This document shows, piece after piece, positions 24,903 through 34,072 of a DNA stretch of 64,000 nt. Made by a program: the position numbers and the translations under genes. Source of the stretch: CAZWVI01 sp964637165 (lineage in GTDB: Bacteria; Planctomycetota; UBA1135); assembly GCA_964637165.1 (NCBI GenBank), contig CAZWVI010000001.1:238575-302574 (forward strand), read 5' to 3'. The notes below the pieces were generated by a model. That model was not told the origin of the DNA, ran no database searches, and worked only from the letters and a program-made list of their open reading frames with translations. Each line of letters starts with the position of its first letter. Position 1 is the stretch's first letter.

Positions 24903-27140
24903 ATGCTCACCACCCTCTTCCTAGCACTCCCCCTTCAAGGCGCCCTAGATTTCGGCCAACTTGATTCCTTGCTCGGCCAAGTTCGTTCTGCCCAACCTCA
25001 GGTGGTAGTTGAACTAGCCGACAGTTTTTTAATGCCGACCGGGCCGGATTGGCAGGAACAGGCGGTCAAATATTTCGAAAATTTAGACGCTAATGGAACC
25101 CTATGTCTAGCGCGAGTTTTTGCACTGGAAGAACACCCTGATGGTGGCAAATTCCTAGTTGCATTTCTAGAGGATGCCTCCCCGGAATTTTCCGCGGCAG
25201 CCTTGGCGACTTTGCGGCTCCCGGCATTCGACAAAAATGAAGATGTCTTAGTTGGATTGGGTGCTTGGTTAGTGGCACACGAGATTTCTGATAATGCTGA
25301 GTTGTTTGCAAATGTCGCGAAGTCAATGTTTAAAATTGGCGATGGCGTTCGGCGGCGGGCGGCCAAAACTACTTTGCGCTCGGCACTAACGGCGCGCGAA
25401 AAATCAGCGCAGGCCGCGGCCGCTATAGCTCTCGCTCAATGTGGTTCCTTGGAAGAGCCACAAGTATTAGAAGTACTTGAACGTTTAGCTGAAGGCTTTT
25501 CGAAAAACGCCAGCTTGGCGCAAAGTTTAATTCAGCAGTATGAACAGCAACAACGTTACCGACGCAAACTTGAAGCTTTCGATAACTTGCTGCAGCAACG
25601 CGAATCAAATAATAAAATCAAAGACTTGGGCGACTTAGGTGTTCTTGAAGAAGTGATTCGACAAATCCAACACCTGCATATGGAGGGCGAACACTATGAC
25701 CGAGCTGCACTGGTTGCTGCAGCAGCAGATGGAATGCTTTCCATAATGGACCCACACTCCAACTTTTTAACTGGCGATGAGTTTGCCGAATTCATGTTCG
25801 ACATGAATCCGGAATATGGCGGTATTGGCGCTTACGTAAATGTTGTAGATGGCTTTTTCACCATCACTCGTCCAATTTACTCCGGTCCGGCTTATGAAGT
25901 TGGAATGCTGAGTGGTGACAGGATTCTGGAAGTTGATGGTTGGTCGACTTTAGATCAACCCCGAGACGAGACCATTCGCCGTTTAAAGGGTAAGCCAGGC
26001 ACCGAAGTGAAAGTGTTGGTTTATCGTCGTGGCTGGTCTGAACCAAAGGATTTGATAATTCCTCGTCGCCAAATTGATATTCCAAGTTTGTTTACCGAAT
26101 CATTACCCGGTGGAATTTTATACTTGGACTTGTTGAGTTTTTCAGCAGATTGCGGTGCGGATATTCGTCGTGCGGTTGAAATCGCCAAATCCGAAGGAGT
26201 TTTAAACGGCGTAGTTCTTGATTTGCGCGGAAACCCTGGTGGCTATCTTTCTGAAGCTGTGCAAATTTGTGATGTGTTTTTACCTGAAGATCAGTTGGTC
26301 GTAACTACTCGCAGTCGTGCCGGTGAAGTTGACAGGTACGAAACGATGGACCGAGCCGCAGTCTCCGAAGAATTGCCGGTTTGTGTTTTGATTGATAAGT
26401 ACAGTGCGTCTGCTTCGGAAATTGTTTCTGGGGCCTTGTCAGTACATAAGCGTGCATTGGCGATAGGTGAACGCAGCCATGGCAAAGGCTCAGTGCAGAA
26501 TTTATTACGCATGAATAGCCTGCGTGATGAGAGATGGAACGACGAGAACCGTAATGGGAAAGTTGACCCTTGGGAAAAATATTCTGACAGTAATGCTAAT
26601 GGGCAACATGATTTTGGTCCGCGAATTAAATTAACTTTGGCTTATTACTTTTTGCCAGATGGTTCAACCATTCACACCATTCGCGATCACGAGGGTCGCG
26701 TAACCGAAGCTGGTGGAGTTCAACCTGACATCGAGGTTGATTTTCCGCAATTGGACATCGCCACTTTGCGCGAATTAAACCGCTTGGTTGAAGTCGAAGC
26801 ATTTAGGAATTTTGCCTTAGATTTTCATACAGAGAATCCTGCACTAGCCGCCAAGTTAGCCGAATACGATGGCGCCCAGCCCTCAAATTATCTTGGCTTT
26901 GATGAATTTTTCGACGGTCTTGATACTGATTTAGAACCGAACATAGCGCGTCGTTGGGTACGTCGCAGATTGCGCGACGTAGTCGCTGATGCGCGTGGTC
27001 AAATGTTTGCCGGCTCAGGTTTTTATGGGGACTTCCAAGAAGATCCACAACTGCAGGCGGCGATTAAACAGATATTTGAACAAAGTGGCTTGAGCCTCGC
27101 CGATGTGGTCGAGTACGCCGAAGTATTCTCAACGCTTTAG
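24903..27140 (+). CDS. S41-family C-terminal processing protease with PDZ domain and Asp-rich insert
   Basis: 745 residues. A short hydrophobic N-terminus suggests export. Residues about 20-230 are helical, Ala/Leu-rich and HEAT-repeat-like. Then come the CtpA/Prc-type helical segment (DGMLSIMDPHSNFLTGDEF), a PDZ domain (about 300-385, GGIGAYVNVVDG) and the S41 peptidase core, with DLRGNPGGYLSEAV and the catalytic Ser503/Lys528 pair (25 residues apart, as in Prc). Between core strands, at 547-570, lie two Asp/Asn-rich loops (DENRNGKVD and DSNANGQHD) resembling calcium-binding loops. Such proteases trim or degrade exported proteins. It stands alone, divergent from moaC. Confidence 0.9.
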   Translation: MLTTLFLALPLQGALDFGQLDSLLGQVRSAQPQVVVELADSFLMPTGPDWQEQAVKYFENLDANGTLCLARVFALEEHPDGGKFLVAFLEDASPEFSAAALATLRLPAFDKNEDVLVGLGAWLVAHEISDNAELFANVAKSMFKIGDGVRRRAAKTTLRSALTAREKSAQAAAAIALAQCGSLEEPQVLEVLERLAEGFSKNASLAQSLIQQYEQQQRYRRKLEAFDNLLQQRESNNKIKDLGDLGVLEEVIRQIQHLHMEGEHYDRAALVAAAADGMLSIMDPHSNFLTGDEFAEFMFDMNPEYGGIGAYVNVVDGFFTITRPIYSGPAYEVGMLSGDRILEVDGWSTLDQPRDETIRRLKGKPGTEVKVLVYRRGWSEPKDLIIPRRQIDIPSLFTESLPGGILYLDLLSFSADCGADIRRAVEIAKSEGVLNGVVLDLRGNPGGYLSEAVQICDVFLPEDQLVVTTRSRAGEVDRYETMDRAAVSEELPVCVLIDKYSASASEIVSGALSVHKRALAIGERSHGKGSVQNLLRMNSLRDERWNDENRNGKVDPWEKYSDSNANGQHDFGPRIKLTLAYYFLPDGSTIHTIRDHEGRVTEAGGVQPDIEVDFPQLDIATLRELNRLVEVEAFRNFALDFHTENPALAAKLAEYDGAQPSNYLGFDEFFDGLDTDLEPNIARRWVRRRLRDVVADARGQMFAGSGFYGDFQEDPQLQAAIKQIFEQSGLSLADVVEYAEVFSTL

Positions 27141-27155
27141 CCCTGTTAAAAAGTC

Positions 27156-27932
27156 TTAAGTCATATTCAACTTAGCAAATAAACCCATTCTGCCGGCAAG
27201 CTCTCCTTGGCGGCGATGGGAAAAACATCGCTGGTCACTCTTGGTGTCTATTTCCGCGATTTCAATATTGTTGCTTAGTAGCCCACAATTTAAGAACTGA
27301 ACCTGTCCCCAGGCGGCAAGGTTTACCGCCCATTTGTTGTCTTGCTGAGGCCACAGTTCCTTGCAAGAAGCCGGGACATGTTCTGCAACATCAGCTCCAA
27401 CTTGAAAGCTGGCCTGGGAAATGCAAGGCGAAATCCCTACTTTTATATGTGCTACCGAAACTCCTTGTGCGCAAAACAAGTTGATGGCCTTGGGGATAAT
27501 TTGCCCAGCCATGCCACGCCAACCGGCGTGAATGAGTGCCAATCTGCCGGGAGAATAAATTAGTAAAGCGGCACAATCTCCAACAGCAGATAGCAAAGGT
27601 AAGTCCACAACACTAGTGAACAAACCGTCAGTATTTTTGATTACCGTCTGTGGCGATTGCGCACCTCGACCACCATCGGCCTGTTCGACGACATGAATTG
27701 AGTTGCCGTGAACTTGCCCACCAACAACTAAATCATCGGGATTGGCACCAATTGAATTGCACCAGTAGGCCCGCTCGTGAATTGCTAATTGTTGGTCGCG
27801 ATTTCCTGATAGAGAAATATTTCCGCTTCCATCTTTGCTTGCCAAAGAAAAGCAGTGAGACAACTCTGGAACGCGGGAGAAAATTTCAAATTGCCACCAA
27901 CGGTGTCCATCGGAGTGTTCAATTACACCCAC
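27156..27932 (-). CDS. pgeF: YfiH/PgeF-family multicopper-oxidase-like enzyme
   Basis: 258 residues. The zinc-binding set is visible: QVHGN, the Cys in VGDCAALL and HAGWRG. In Escherichia coli PgeF removes errors at the stem of peptidoglycan precursors; other members have adenosine deaminase or phosphorylase-like activity, so the exact reaction is open. The gene is convergent with the S41 protease and its start overlaps the AI-2E gene stop by one base. Confidence 0.88.
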   Translation of the reverse strand: MGVIEHSDGHRWWQFEIFSRVPELSHCFSLASKDGSGNISLSGNRDQQLAIHERAYWCNSIGANPDDLVVGGQVHGNSIHVVEQADGGRGAQSPQTVIKNTDGLFTSVVDLPLLSAVGDCAALLIYSPGRLALIHAGWRGMAGQIIPKAINLFCAQGVSVAHIKVGISPCISQASFQVGADVAEHVPASCKELWPQQDNKWAVNLAAWGQVQFLNCGLLSNNIEIAEIDTKSDQRCFSHRRQGELAGRMGLFAKLNMT

Positions 27933-28981
27933 TAATTGCTGGGAGTCTCGTCACTGGGGCCGAGCAAAACAGCCCATGGTCGCCCACCTGCAGTAGTTTC
28001 AAGCATGATCTTGGCAATCACCGTAAGTGGTACTGAGAGCAGCATTCCTGCTGGCCCCCACACCCAACCCCAAAACAGCAAAGACAGAAACACAACTAAA
28101 GGTGACAGGCCTAAGCGGCGGCCCATTAAGCGCGGCTCGACCATATTGCCGAGCACCATGTTTACGATTAGGAAGCCACTGCCTACACCAAGTGCGCCAA
28201 GGCCGCCTAGTTGCAGCCAAGCGAGAAGCGTTGCAGGAACTGCAGCAATGATTGAACCAATGCTTGGCACAAAATTAAGAATGAAGGCGACTAGGCCCCA
28301 TAAAAGTGGCAGGTCCAAGCCTAAAGCAGCGGTCCAAGCCCAAATGCAGAAACCGGTGCCAAGACTAACCACTGCTTTCAGTGCGAGGTACTTTTGTACT
28401 TGTTGTGCGCCAAGTGCCAAACTGGTATTGAGTTCGGTGTCAGCACCAAATGCGGCCCTTAGTTTTTGCCCAAAGCCTGAAGCTTCCAAAAGCAAAAAGG
28501 TCATGGTTAGGGCAATTAAAATTGAGTTGGAAAATAGTCCCAACAATCCGTCCAATAGAGTCTTCAATAAATCAATGGCAGCCGCAGGGTTGATTAATTC
28601 AGCCATGTTCAGTTGACCAGTATCGACCCCTAAATTACCCAACCAGGACTGGAAGTTTCCGCCAAGTTGAGCGAGCTCAATTTGGTATTCAGGTAATTTG
28701 GTGCTGAAAGTGGCGATCGAACCGCCGAGGAGGCCACCTAATAAGGTGGCTAAAAAACCAAAACTGAGCACCGCTATCAGCACCGCCCAAACCGTTGGTA
28801 GTCTCCACTTTTCTAGGCGGCCGACTAGCGGCATCGCCAAAATGCTAAGCACCAAGGCAAACAAGAATGGGACCACTAACTCGCCACTAGCTTTGAGCCC
28901 AGCCACCACGATGATAGCCGCGGCGACAAGAACTAATGGATGTCTACTGGGCGAATGCTTCAGCAAAATCGAAGGCCTCAT
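27932..28981 (-). CDS. AI-2E family transporter (PF01594-like membrane protein)
   Basis: 349 residues with seven or eight hydrophobic spans. The pattern of two N-terminal spans, an amphipathic middle with KLPEYQIELAQL, and the late PLLWGLVAFILNFVPSIGS and LVVFLSLLFWGWVWGPAGML matches the AI-2E exporter/permease family. Known members export autoinducer-2 or, in other groups, act as Na+/H+ exchangers; the substrate here is unknown. The predicted start (28981) lies inside the end of the Minf_1886-like gene by 38 bases, so the true start could be later. Confidence 0.8.
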   Translation of the reverse strand: MRPSILLKHSPSRHPLVLVAAAIIVVAGLKASGELVVPFLFALVLSILAMPLVGRLEKWRLPTVWAVLIAVLSFGFLATLLGGLLGGSIATFSTKLPEYQIELAQLGGNFQSWLGNLGVDTGQLNMAELINPAAAIDLLKTLLDGLLGLFSNSILIALTMTFLLLEASGFGQKLRAAFGADTELNTSLALGAQQVQKYLALKAVVSLGTGFCIWAWTAALGLDLPLLWGLVAFILNFVPSIGSIIAAVPATLLAWLQLGGLGALGVGSGFLIVNMVLGNMVEPRLMGRRLGLSPLVVFLSLLFWGWVWGPAGMLLSVPLTVIAKIMLETTAGGRPWAVLLGPSDETPSN

Positions 28982-29318
28982 GGAACAATTCGGCGCGATC
29001 TTCTTTTTGGCGGCTCAAAAGACCGATGTCGCACATTTGAAAGACCAAATCGCCGAAATCACCGGTGCGTTCAATCCCCCAACTGCTAAAGGTGTGTGGC
29101 GCCATTGGGCCAAATTCCTCGCTAGCGTATTTGCGAATACCATCAAGTAGCTCGCTACAGCTTAAGTGCTTAACCTCGCCGTGCTCACGGCTTTTGCCTA
29201 CCACAAACATAGTGTAGTCCAGCGCCTCCAACACGAAGAAGTAGGCAGACTCTGAGTACTGCCGTCCATTTTGGATGCGCAGTTCGCGGATGAGTATTTC
29301 TAGGCTTTGATTGTCCAT
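28944..29318 (-). CDS. Minf_1886-like protein (Verrucomicrobia/Planctomycetes-restricted family)
   Basis: 124 residues from the ATG at 29316-29318. The sequence has the pattern of the PVC-restricted family known as Minf_1886: RQYSESAYFFVLEALDYT, LSCSELLDGIRKYASEEFG, SWGIERTGDFGDLVFQM and FDFAEAF. Family function is unknown to me. An in-frame ATG 23 codons upstream (29387) gives a longer form, but that segment is rich in Ala and Pro and looks unlike the family. Its value here is mainly taxonomic. It overlaps the AI-2E gene. Confidence 0.8.
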   Translation of the reverse strand: MDNQSLEILIRELRIQNGRQYSESAYFFVLEALDYTMFVVGKSREHGEVKHLSCSELLDGIRKYASEEFGPMAPHTFSSWGIERTGDFGDLVFQMCDIGLLSRQKEDRAELFHEAFDFAEAFAQ

Positions 29319-29435
29319 GAGTGACGCAGGTGCTATCGGCTTAGTTGCCCCCGCTTTTGCCCCAATTGTTCGGACAATATTGGGCATTCCTTCCCGTTAG
29401 GAAGTCGCAAATATGATACTTCCGCGGTGCGGCAG

Positions 29436-30326
29436 TTACTGACTAAAATCTAATTTTAATTTAAGCCTTTCAATTACCAATTGAGGCGTGATTTGCCCTG
29501 CAACTTCGCCAATCGAATTTGAAAATGCCTCGATAAAGCGATCCATGTGAAATTGCGAGTCGGTGGGAAAGTCAAGATAACTATGGCTCATCCAACCGAG
29601 GGCTGCCGACAGTTGTTTTAACAAGTCTTGACGCTGTTCAGCCAGTTTTCCGCCTTCTGGCATTTTTAGCCATTCAAGGCCCTGGGCTGGATTCTCCAGC
29701 CAATTCATTACTTCAGGGTGCAGTTCAAGCAACTGATTCCGGTCGTCCATGCTTAGCTCTAGTACGGCGTCGGCCGAGCCGCAGGCCTTTAGTAGAACAG
29801 TCCAAGTAAAATCGTCAACTCCACTGCCAGCAGCAATCTGCTTGGCCTCGGCAGAGGATATCCCGTGGGTGCGGTAGATTCTGCAGCGCGATAGGAGCGC
29901 GGGCAAGATATTTGCCGTGCTGGAGGCACTAAGAAGTAAGTAAGTACCCACAGGAGGTTCCTCAGCGGTTTTCAAAAGAGCCGCTTGGGCATCAGCTCCC
30001 ATCGTTTCAACTTGAATAATTAGAATAACTCGTGCCCCACCTTCAGTGGCACGAAAGCGCAGGCAACTTGCAACCGATTTCACCCCCTCTTTACGCGTGG
30101 CAATATGTTCTACTTTTAACCCCTTAATACCCAACTCATTTGGGTCAAAAATATCACAATCCGGATGCACTAGCGGCGACCCTGCACATTCAAGAAGTTC
30201 GCGTGCTATCGAAATGGCGGCCGCGCGCGCGGCTAGCTTTGAATTGCTTAAAAACAGGCAAGTGTTGGCTATTCGCCCCCGCTCTTTTTCTCGGTTAAAT
30301 CGGACAAGCAAATCAGACATTTTCAA
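29436..30326 (-). CDS. holB: DNA polymerase III delta'-like subunit
   Basis: 296 residues. A clamp-loader AAA+ relative: ALLKTAEEPP followed by the SRCRIY arginine-finger-like motif is typical of delta'. The Walker A loop is absent (LFLSNSKLAARAAA instead), as often in delta' subunits, and the zinc-binding cysteines of the E. coli protein are not kept. It would help load the sliding clamp in replication. It overlaps tmk by 14 bases, and tmk-holB is a common gene pair. Confidence 0.85.
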   Translation of the reverse strand: MKMSDLLVRFNREKERGRIANTCLFLSNSKLAARAAAISIARELLECAGSPLVHPDCDIFDPNELGIKGLKVEHIATRKEGVKSVASCLRFRATEGGARVILIIQVETMGADAQAALLKTAEEPPVGTYLLLSASSTANILPALLSRCRIYRTHGISSAEAKQIAAGSGVDDFTWTVLLKACGSADAVLELSMDDRNQLLELHPEVMNWLENPAQGLEWLKMPEGGKLAEQRQDLLKQLSAALGWMSHSYLDFPTDSQFHMDRFIEAFSNSIGEVAGQITPQLVIERLKLKLDFSQ

Positions 30327-30942
30327 ATAGTTGGCTTAATGCAGCGTCAATCGCGGTTTCGACTTGATCGGGGCTAAGCCCATCAACATCAATTAGGGCG
30401 GTAGTAGCGGGCCGGTTCTTGGCATATGCTGCGTAACCAGAACGCACTTGTTTTTGAAAATCAAGGCCCCGAGCTTCGAAATTGTCAGCTTGTCCCTGAC
30501 CTGTTGCTCGCGCCAAAGACTCCTCGGCAGGCAAATCCAAAATCAAAACCAGGTCTGGGCTCAAAGAGGCCTCAACCACTAATCCGTCAATTCCCAACAC
30601 AAACTTCACCAATTCTGGATTTAGTCCCTGGTAGGCAACTGTGGATGGAGTAAAGCGTTCGCAAATCACATCTCGTCCAGCTTCAAGAGCTGGCTCTACC
30701 GCGCTAGACAACATTTCTGAGCGCGACGCGAAAAACAATAATGCTTCTGTTTTAGGCGACATTGCTGGGCGGTTATTGTCGAGCAAAATATCTCTAAGTC
30801 GCTCGCCCAATTCGGTAGTGCCTGGCTCACGCAAATGTAATGGATTACGTCCCTGGGCCACCAATTTGTCAATCAAACGCATCGCTTGAGTGGTTTTCCC
30901 AGTTCCGTCCATTCCTTCGAGCACTAAAAACTTACCGCGCAT
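30313..30942 (-). CDS. tmk: Thymidylate kinase
   Basis: 209 residues, standard. It phosphorylates dTMP to dTDP. P-loop GMDGTGKTTQ at about residues 10-19, LREPG near 38 and ERFTPSTVAYQG near 95 (the DRY/H-type motif is changed to ERF). The LID region near residue 150 is rich in Ala and Gln. It is translationally coupled to holB and divergent from the amidase gene. Confidence 0.94.
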   Translation of the reverse strand: MRGKFLVLEGMDGTGKTTQAMRLIDKLVAQGRNPLHLREPGTTELGERLRDILLDNNRPAMSPKTEALLFFASRSEMLSSAVEPALEAGRDVICERFTPSTVAYQGLNPELVKFVLGIDGLVVEASLSPDLVLILDLPAEESLARATGQGQADNFEARGLDFQKQVRSGYAAYAKNRPATTALIDVDGLSPDQVETAIDAALSQLFENV

Positions 30943-30995
30943 TCCCTAATCCTAGCGTTGCGCAGTGGAAATCAGTACATCCTAAACGTTAGGCT

Positions 30996-32099
30996 GTGAA
31001 CATGTACGGCCTTTCCCTGCGCCCCTTCGCGATGGCGCTGATTTCACTCAGCATCTTTGCGTCTTGCTCCTCCCCTCCACCGCCACCAAGCAATAAACTT
31101 TCCGCACTGGATGCACCCATCCAGACGCCACCTAGTTCAACCAGCTTGACGGCACGGATTCGTTGGTGGGAAGACCGACTCTACGCACTGGGCGACGCTG
31201 ACCGTGCCGAGGCATATATGCGCCTCGGGCATCTATACCTTAGTCAAAAATCTCCCAGCGACGCTCGTCGCTGTTTTCGCTTGGCCCAAATGGAGCGAAT
31301 TTCCCTAGCGGAAAAAGCTGAAGCTGAATTTGGAATCGGCCTTTCCTACTTGTTGGACGAGCGCAGTGACCGCGCCCAAAGCCACTTAGTTTTGGCGAAG
31401 CAAAATCTAACTGGGCCTAATTTGCAGGAATGTAACTTTTTGTTGCAAGTAAGTAAGGGCATTTACAACGATGCCCCCGATGACCTTTTAGCCCGCGTGG
31501 AAGCTTACTTGGGAAAAACTGGTTTAGCTGAAGTTAAGGCCGCTAGTTCAAACAATTCACAGATTGGATTTCGTCGCTCGATTGATGTAACGCGTAGTTC
31601 TTGGTCTGCGAATCTACTGCGCGGAAATCACTCACCAATGGGAAGCCCATCACGAATTACCGTGCACCATTCTGCCGAGCCACTACTTAGTACGCGTTTG
31701 GCAGCTACCCGTTCTGAAGTGCGGCGCCTTCAGGGAATTCACCAGGACCATAAAAATTGGGCTGACATTGGCTACCATTTTTTAATTGATCGCGCTGGTC
31801 GCATAGTTGAAGGGCGCAGTATGGAAATTCAAGGTGCCCATGCTGGCAACAGTTCCTTAAATGCAGGTAATATTGGGATTTGTTTGTTGGGCAATTTTTC
31901 TCCCCAGCCCGACCGCGGTCCTGATTATGCAACTGCACAAAAGCCAACTGCTGAGCAATTCCAAAGTTTAGACACCCTGTTGAGCTCCTTGCGTGATGAA
32001 TATTCAATTCCTGCCAGCGCGGTTTTTGGACATGGTGAATTAAAGCAAACTGAATGTCCGGGACCAGCTTTGCGAGTTTGGTTACGCGCTTATCGTTAA
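30996..32099 (+). CDS. N-acetylmuramoyl-L-alanine amidase, PGRP-type lipoprotein
   Basis: 367 residues. The signal peptide ends in the lipobox SIFASC with Cys24, followed by a proline-rich linker, so it should be membrane-anchored. Residues about 50-180 are helical and TPR-like (LGDADRAEAYMRLGHLYL). The C-terminal amidase_2/PGRP domain carries TVHHSAEP, DIGYHFLIDRAGRIVEGR, GAHAGN, IGICLLGNF and HGELKQTECPG, which contain the zinc ligands (two His and the late Cys). It would cut the peptide from muramic acid in cell-wall turnover, a relevant point because planctomycetes have thin peptidoglycan. It is convergent with rmd. Confidence 0.87.
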   Translation: MNMYGLSLRPFAMALISLSIFASCSSPPPPPSNKLSALDAPIQTPPSSTSLTARIRWWEDRLYALGDADRAEAYMRLGHLYLSQKSPSDARRCFRLAQMERISLAEKAEAEFGIGLSYLLDERSDRAQSHLVLAKQNLTGPNLQECNFLLQVSKGIYNDAPDDLLARVEAYLGKTGLAEVKAASSNNSQIGFRRSIDVTRSSWSANLLRGNHSPMGSPSRITVHHSAEPLLSTRLAATRSEVRRLQGIHQDHKNWADIGYHFLIDRAGRIVEGRSMEIQGAHAGNSSLNAGNIGICLLGNFSPQPDRGPDYATAQKPTAEQFQSLDTLLSSLRDEYSIPASAVFGHGELKQTECPGPALRVWLRAYR

Positions 32100-32104
32100 G
32101 CGCG
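32085..32104. terminator. Hairpin over overlapping convergent stop codons
   Basis: CGCGCTT, a six-base loop and AAGCGCG form a perfect seven-pair stem exactly at the overlap of the convergent amidase and epimerase genes. It may act as a bidirectional terminator; no long T-run is present. Confidence 0.4.
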
Positions 32105-33067
32105 GCTTACATCTTCACCACTAAGCACGCGTCGGCGTGCGTCGGCGACCAGTTCAGCGCAGAGCTGGGTTAAATCTAAGCTCGGAGTACACCCCAAGAG
32201 TTTTTCTAACTTACTAGTATCGCCAATTAATCGATTGGCATCGGCCTTGCCACGTAAGCGCGAATCAACTGTGGCAATTTCAATCGGGCACTCAAAGTGT
32301 CGTCTAAGTGCGCTTAGAAGGCCTTGCATACTGTGGCCAACACCCGAGCATAAATTAACAATGCCGACTTCCCCGGCTTTAGCTAAGAGCTGGAGATAAT
32401 AATTAACAACTTCGCGCACGTGTAGAAAGTCACGTACCGCGTCCAGTCGACCGACTTCCAAGACCCCACCGCCCTGGCGTTCTAATTGTGCCATGCGCAG
32501 AGCAAATGAAGGCAAAGCAAAAGCTGAATGTTGACCCGCACCGGTGTGGTTGAATGGGCGGACAACACTAAGTTTGTGCCCACGGTCACGAAATTCTAAA
32601 GCGATTTTTTCGGCATCGAGTTTAGTCGCACCGTAAACATTCACCGGTTCGAGTTGTTGGTCTTCCTTTAGGTGATGGTCTGCGGGTCGGTAAACGTGGC
32701 CAGATGACACATGTAGTACCGGGCAATCGGGCCACCTTTTGAAAAGCTCTTGATATAAATTGTGCGGACCCTGGACATTTATTGAATGGGCGCGGGCGGG
32801 ATTTTCTTCACAAGCCGGGGCGAAGGACATGGCCGCTAAATGAATGAGACCTGATGGTGGCTCGATGCTGTCCCAATCTAGCGAGTCCGCGTAATCGGCT
32901 TGCCTTGCGATTAATTCTAAATCAAGGCCCAGGCATTTATCGGGTGGAAACTTGGCACAAGAATTAGGGAGCACGAGTGCTGCCCAAGCCTTTCCTTCTT
33001 CATCTAAAACTCGGCGCAACCAAGTTCCAACAAAGCCGTCGGCGCCAGTAATCCAGATGGCACTCAT
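32096..33067 (-). CDS. NAD(P)-dependent epimerase/reductase, GDP-4-keto-6-deoxymannose reductase-like
   Basis: 323 residues, extended SDR. It has the GADGFVGTWL cofactor loop, an HLAAMSFAPACEEN segment, HVSSGHVYRP with the catalytic Ser, and VYGATKLDAEKIA with Tyr and Lys. The overall pattern resembles RmdA/Rmd enzymes that reduce the Gmd product to GDP-D-rhamnose. Direct linkage to gmd (one-base overlap) supports this over a general epimerase. Fucose synthase (Fcl) is less likely because its conserved motifs are not seen. Confidence 0.75.
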   Translation of the reverse strand: MSAIWITGADGFVGTWLRRVLDEEGKAWAALVLPNSCAKFPPDKCLGLDLELIARQADYADSLDWDSIEPPSGLIHLAAMSFAPACEENPARAHSINVQGPHNLYQELFKRWPDCPVLHVSSGHVYRPADHHLKEDQQLEPVNVYGATKLDAEKIALEFRDRGHKLSVVRPFNHTGAGQHSAFALPSFALRMAQLERQGGGVLEVGRLDAVRDFLHVREVVNYYLQLLAKAGEVGIVNLCSGVGHSMQGLLSALRRHFECPIEIATVDSRLRGKADANRLIGDTSKLEKLLGCTPSLDLTQLCAELVADARRRVLSGEDVSRA

Positions 33068-34071
33068 CAGTTCAAGTTGGCTGGCAATTCGCCACAGCTT
33101 TGGGTTTTGCCCAACGCGGCGTAATTTTGAAGATCGTGCTCCACCATCATCTTTACCAATTCATCAAACTTTACCTGTGGCTCCCAATTGAGCTCGCGCT
33201 TAGCTTTGCTGGCATCACCCAACAAAAGTTCGACCTCAGCCGGACGATAAAATTCAGGGTCAATGGTTACAAAGTCATTGAAGTCCAAACCGGCGTGTTC
33301 AAAGGCAACGCGACAAAAATCTTTAACAGAATGAGTCTCTCCAGAAGCGACTACATAATCATCGGCCTGGTCCTGTTGCAACATAAGATGCATTGCTTTG
33401 ACGTAATCGCCCGCAAAGCCCCAATCACGTCGTGCTTCCAAGTTTCCAAGAGCTAATTTGTTTTGTTCACCATAAACAATTGCCGCCACTGCATTGGTTA
33501 TTTTACGCGTAACAAATTCAAGTCCGCGGCGTGGACTTTCATGGTTAAATAGAATTCCAGAGCAAGCAAACATGTCATAACTTTCACGGTAATTGAGGGT
33601 TGCCCAATGACCGTACACTTTGCTTACCCCATAAGGTGATCTGGGGTGAAAAGGGGTAAGTTCGGATTGAGGTGTTTGATGCACTTTGCCAAACATTTCA
33701 CTTGAAGAAGCTTGGTAGAACTTGGCTTGAGGACAGCAGTGACGAGTCGCTTCGAGTAAGCGTGTAACTCCTAGCGCAGTAACTTCTCCGGTATGCGAAG
33801 GTTCACTAAAAGAAGAATGGACAAAGCTTTGGGCCGCCAAGTTGTAAATTTCATCAGGATTATATTTATCCATAATCCGCATCAAAGATGATTGGTCAAG
33901 CAAATCTCCATGGACCAATTCAAGTTTGTCAATAAGGTGTGCAATGCGTTCGGTTGCCGGTGTAGAACTGCGACGTAACATTGCCACGACTCGGTAGCCA
34001 AGGCTTAGTAGGTGCTCTGCAAGGTATGAGCCGTCTTGTCCAGATGCTCCAGTAATTAGTGCGGTTTTCAT
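33067..34071 (-). CDS. gmd: GDP-mannose 4,6-dehydratase
   Basis: 334 residues, typical. It converts GDP-mannose to the 4-keto-6-deoxy intermediate for GDP-rhamnose or GDP-fucose. Cofactor loop TGASGQDGSYLAEHLL at 7-22, RRSSTPATERIAHL near 34, the catalytic SSSEMFGK and SPYGVSKVYGHW, and NHESPRRGLEFVTRKIT are all diagnostic. It probably works with the preceding reductase-like gene on envelope glycans. Confidence 0.95.
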   Translation of the reverse strand: MKTALITGASGQDGSYLAEHLLSLGYRVVAMLRRSSTPATERIAHLIDKLELVHGDLLDQSSLMRIMDKYNPDEIYNLAAQSFVHSSFSEPSHTGEVTALGVTRLLEATRHCCPQAKFYQASSSEMFGKVHQTPQSELTPFHPRSPYGVSKVYGHWATLNYRESYDMFACSGILFNHESPRRGLEFVTRKITNAVAAIVYGEQNKLALGNLEARRDWGFAGDYVKAMHLMLQQDQADDYVVASGETHSVKDFCRVAFEHAGLDFNDFVTIDPEFYRPAEVELLLGDASKAKRELNWEPQVKFDELVKMMVEHDLQNYAALGKTQSCGELPANLN

Positions 34072-34072
34072 T

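Noticed and set aside
27936..28616. 226-codon plus-strand frame opposite the AI-2E gene
   Set aside because: Antisense shadow of a clear membrane protein; Lys/Pro/Ser-rich and with no recognisable domain.
29319..29387. Longer start for the Minf_1886-like protein
   Set aside because: The 23 added residues are Ala/Pro/Gly-rich and unlike the family; the ATG at 29318 fits better.
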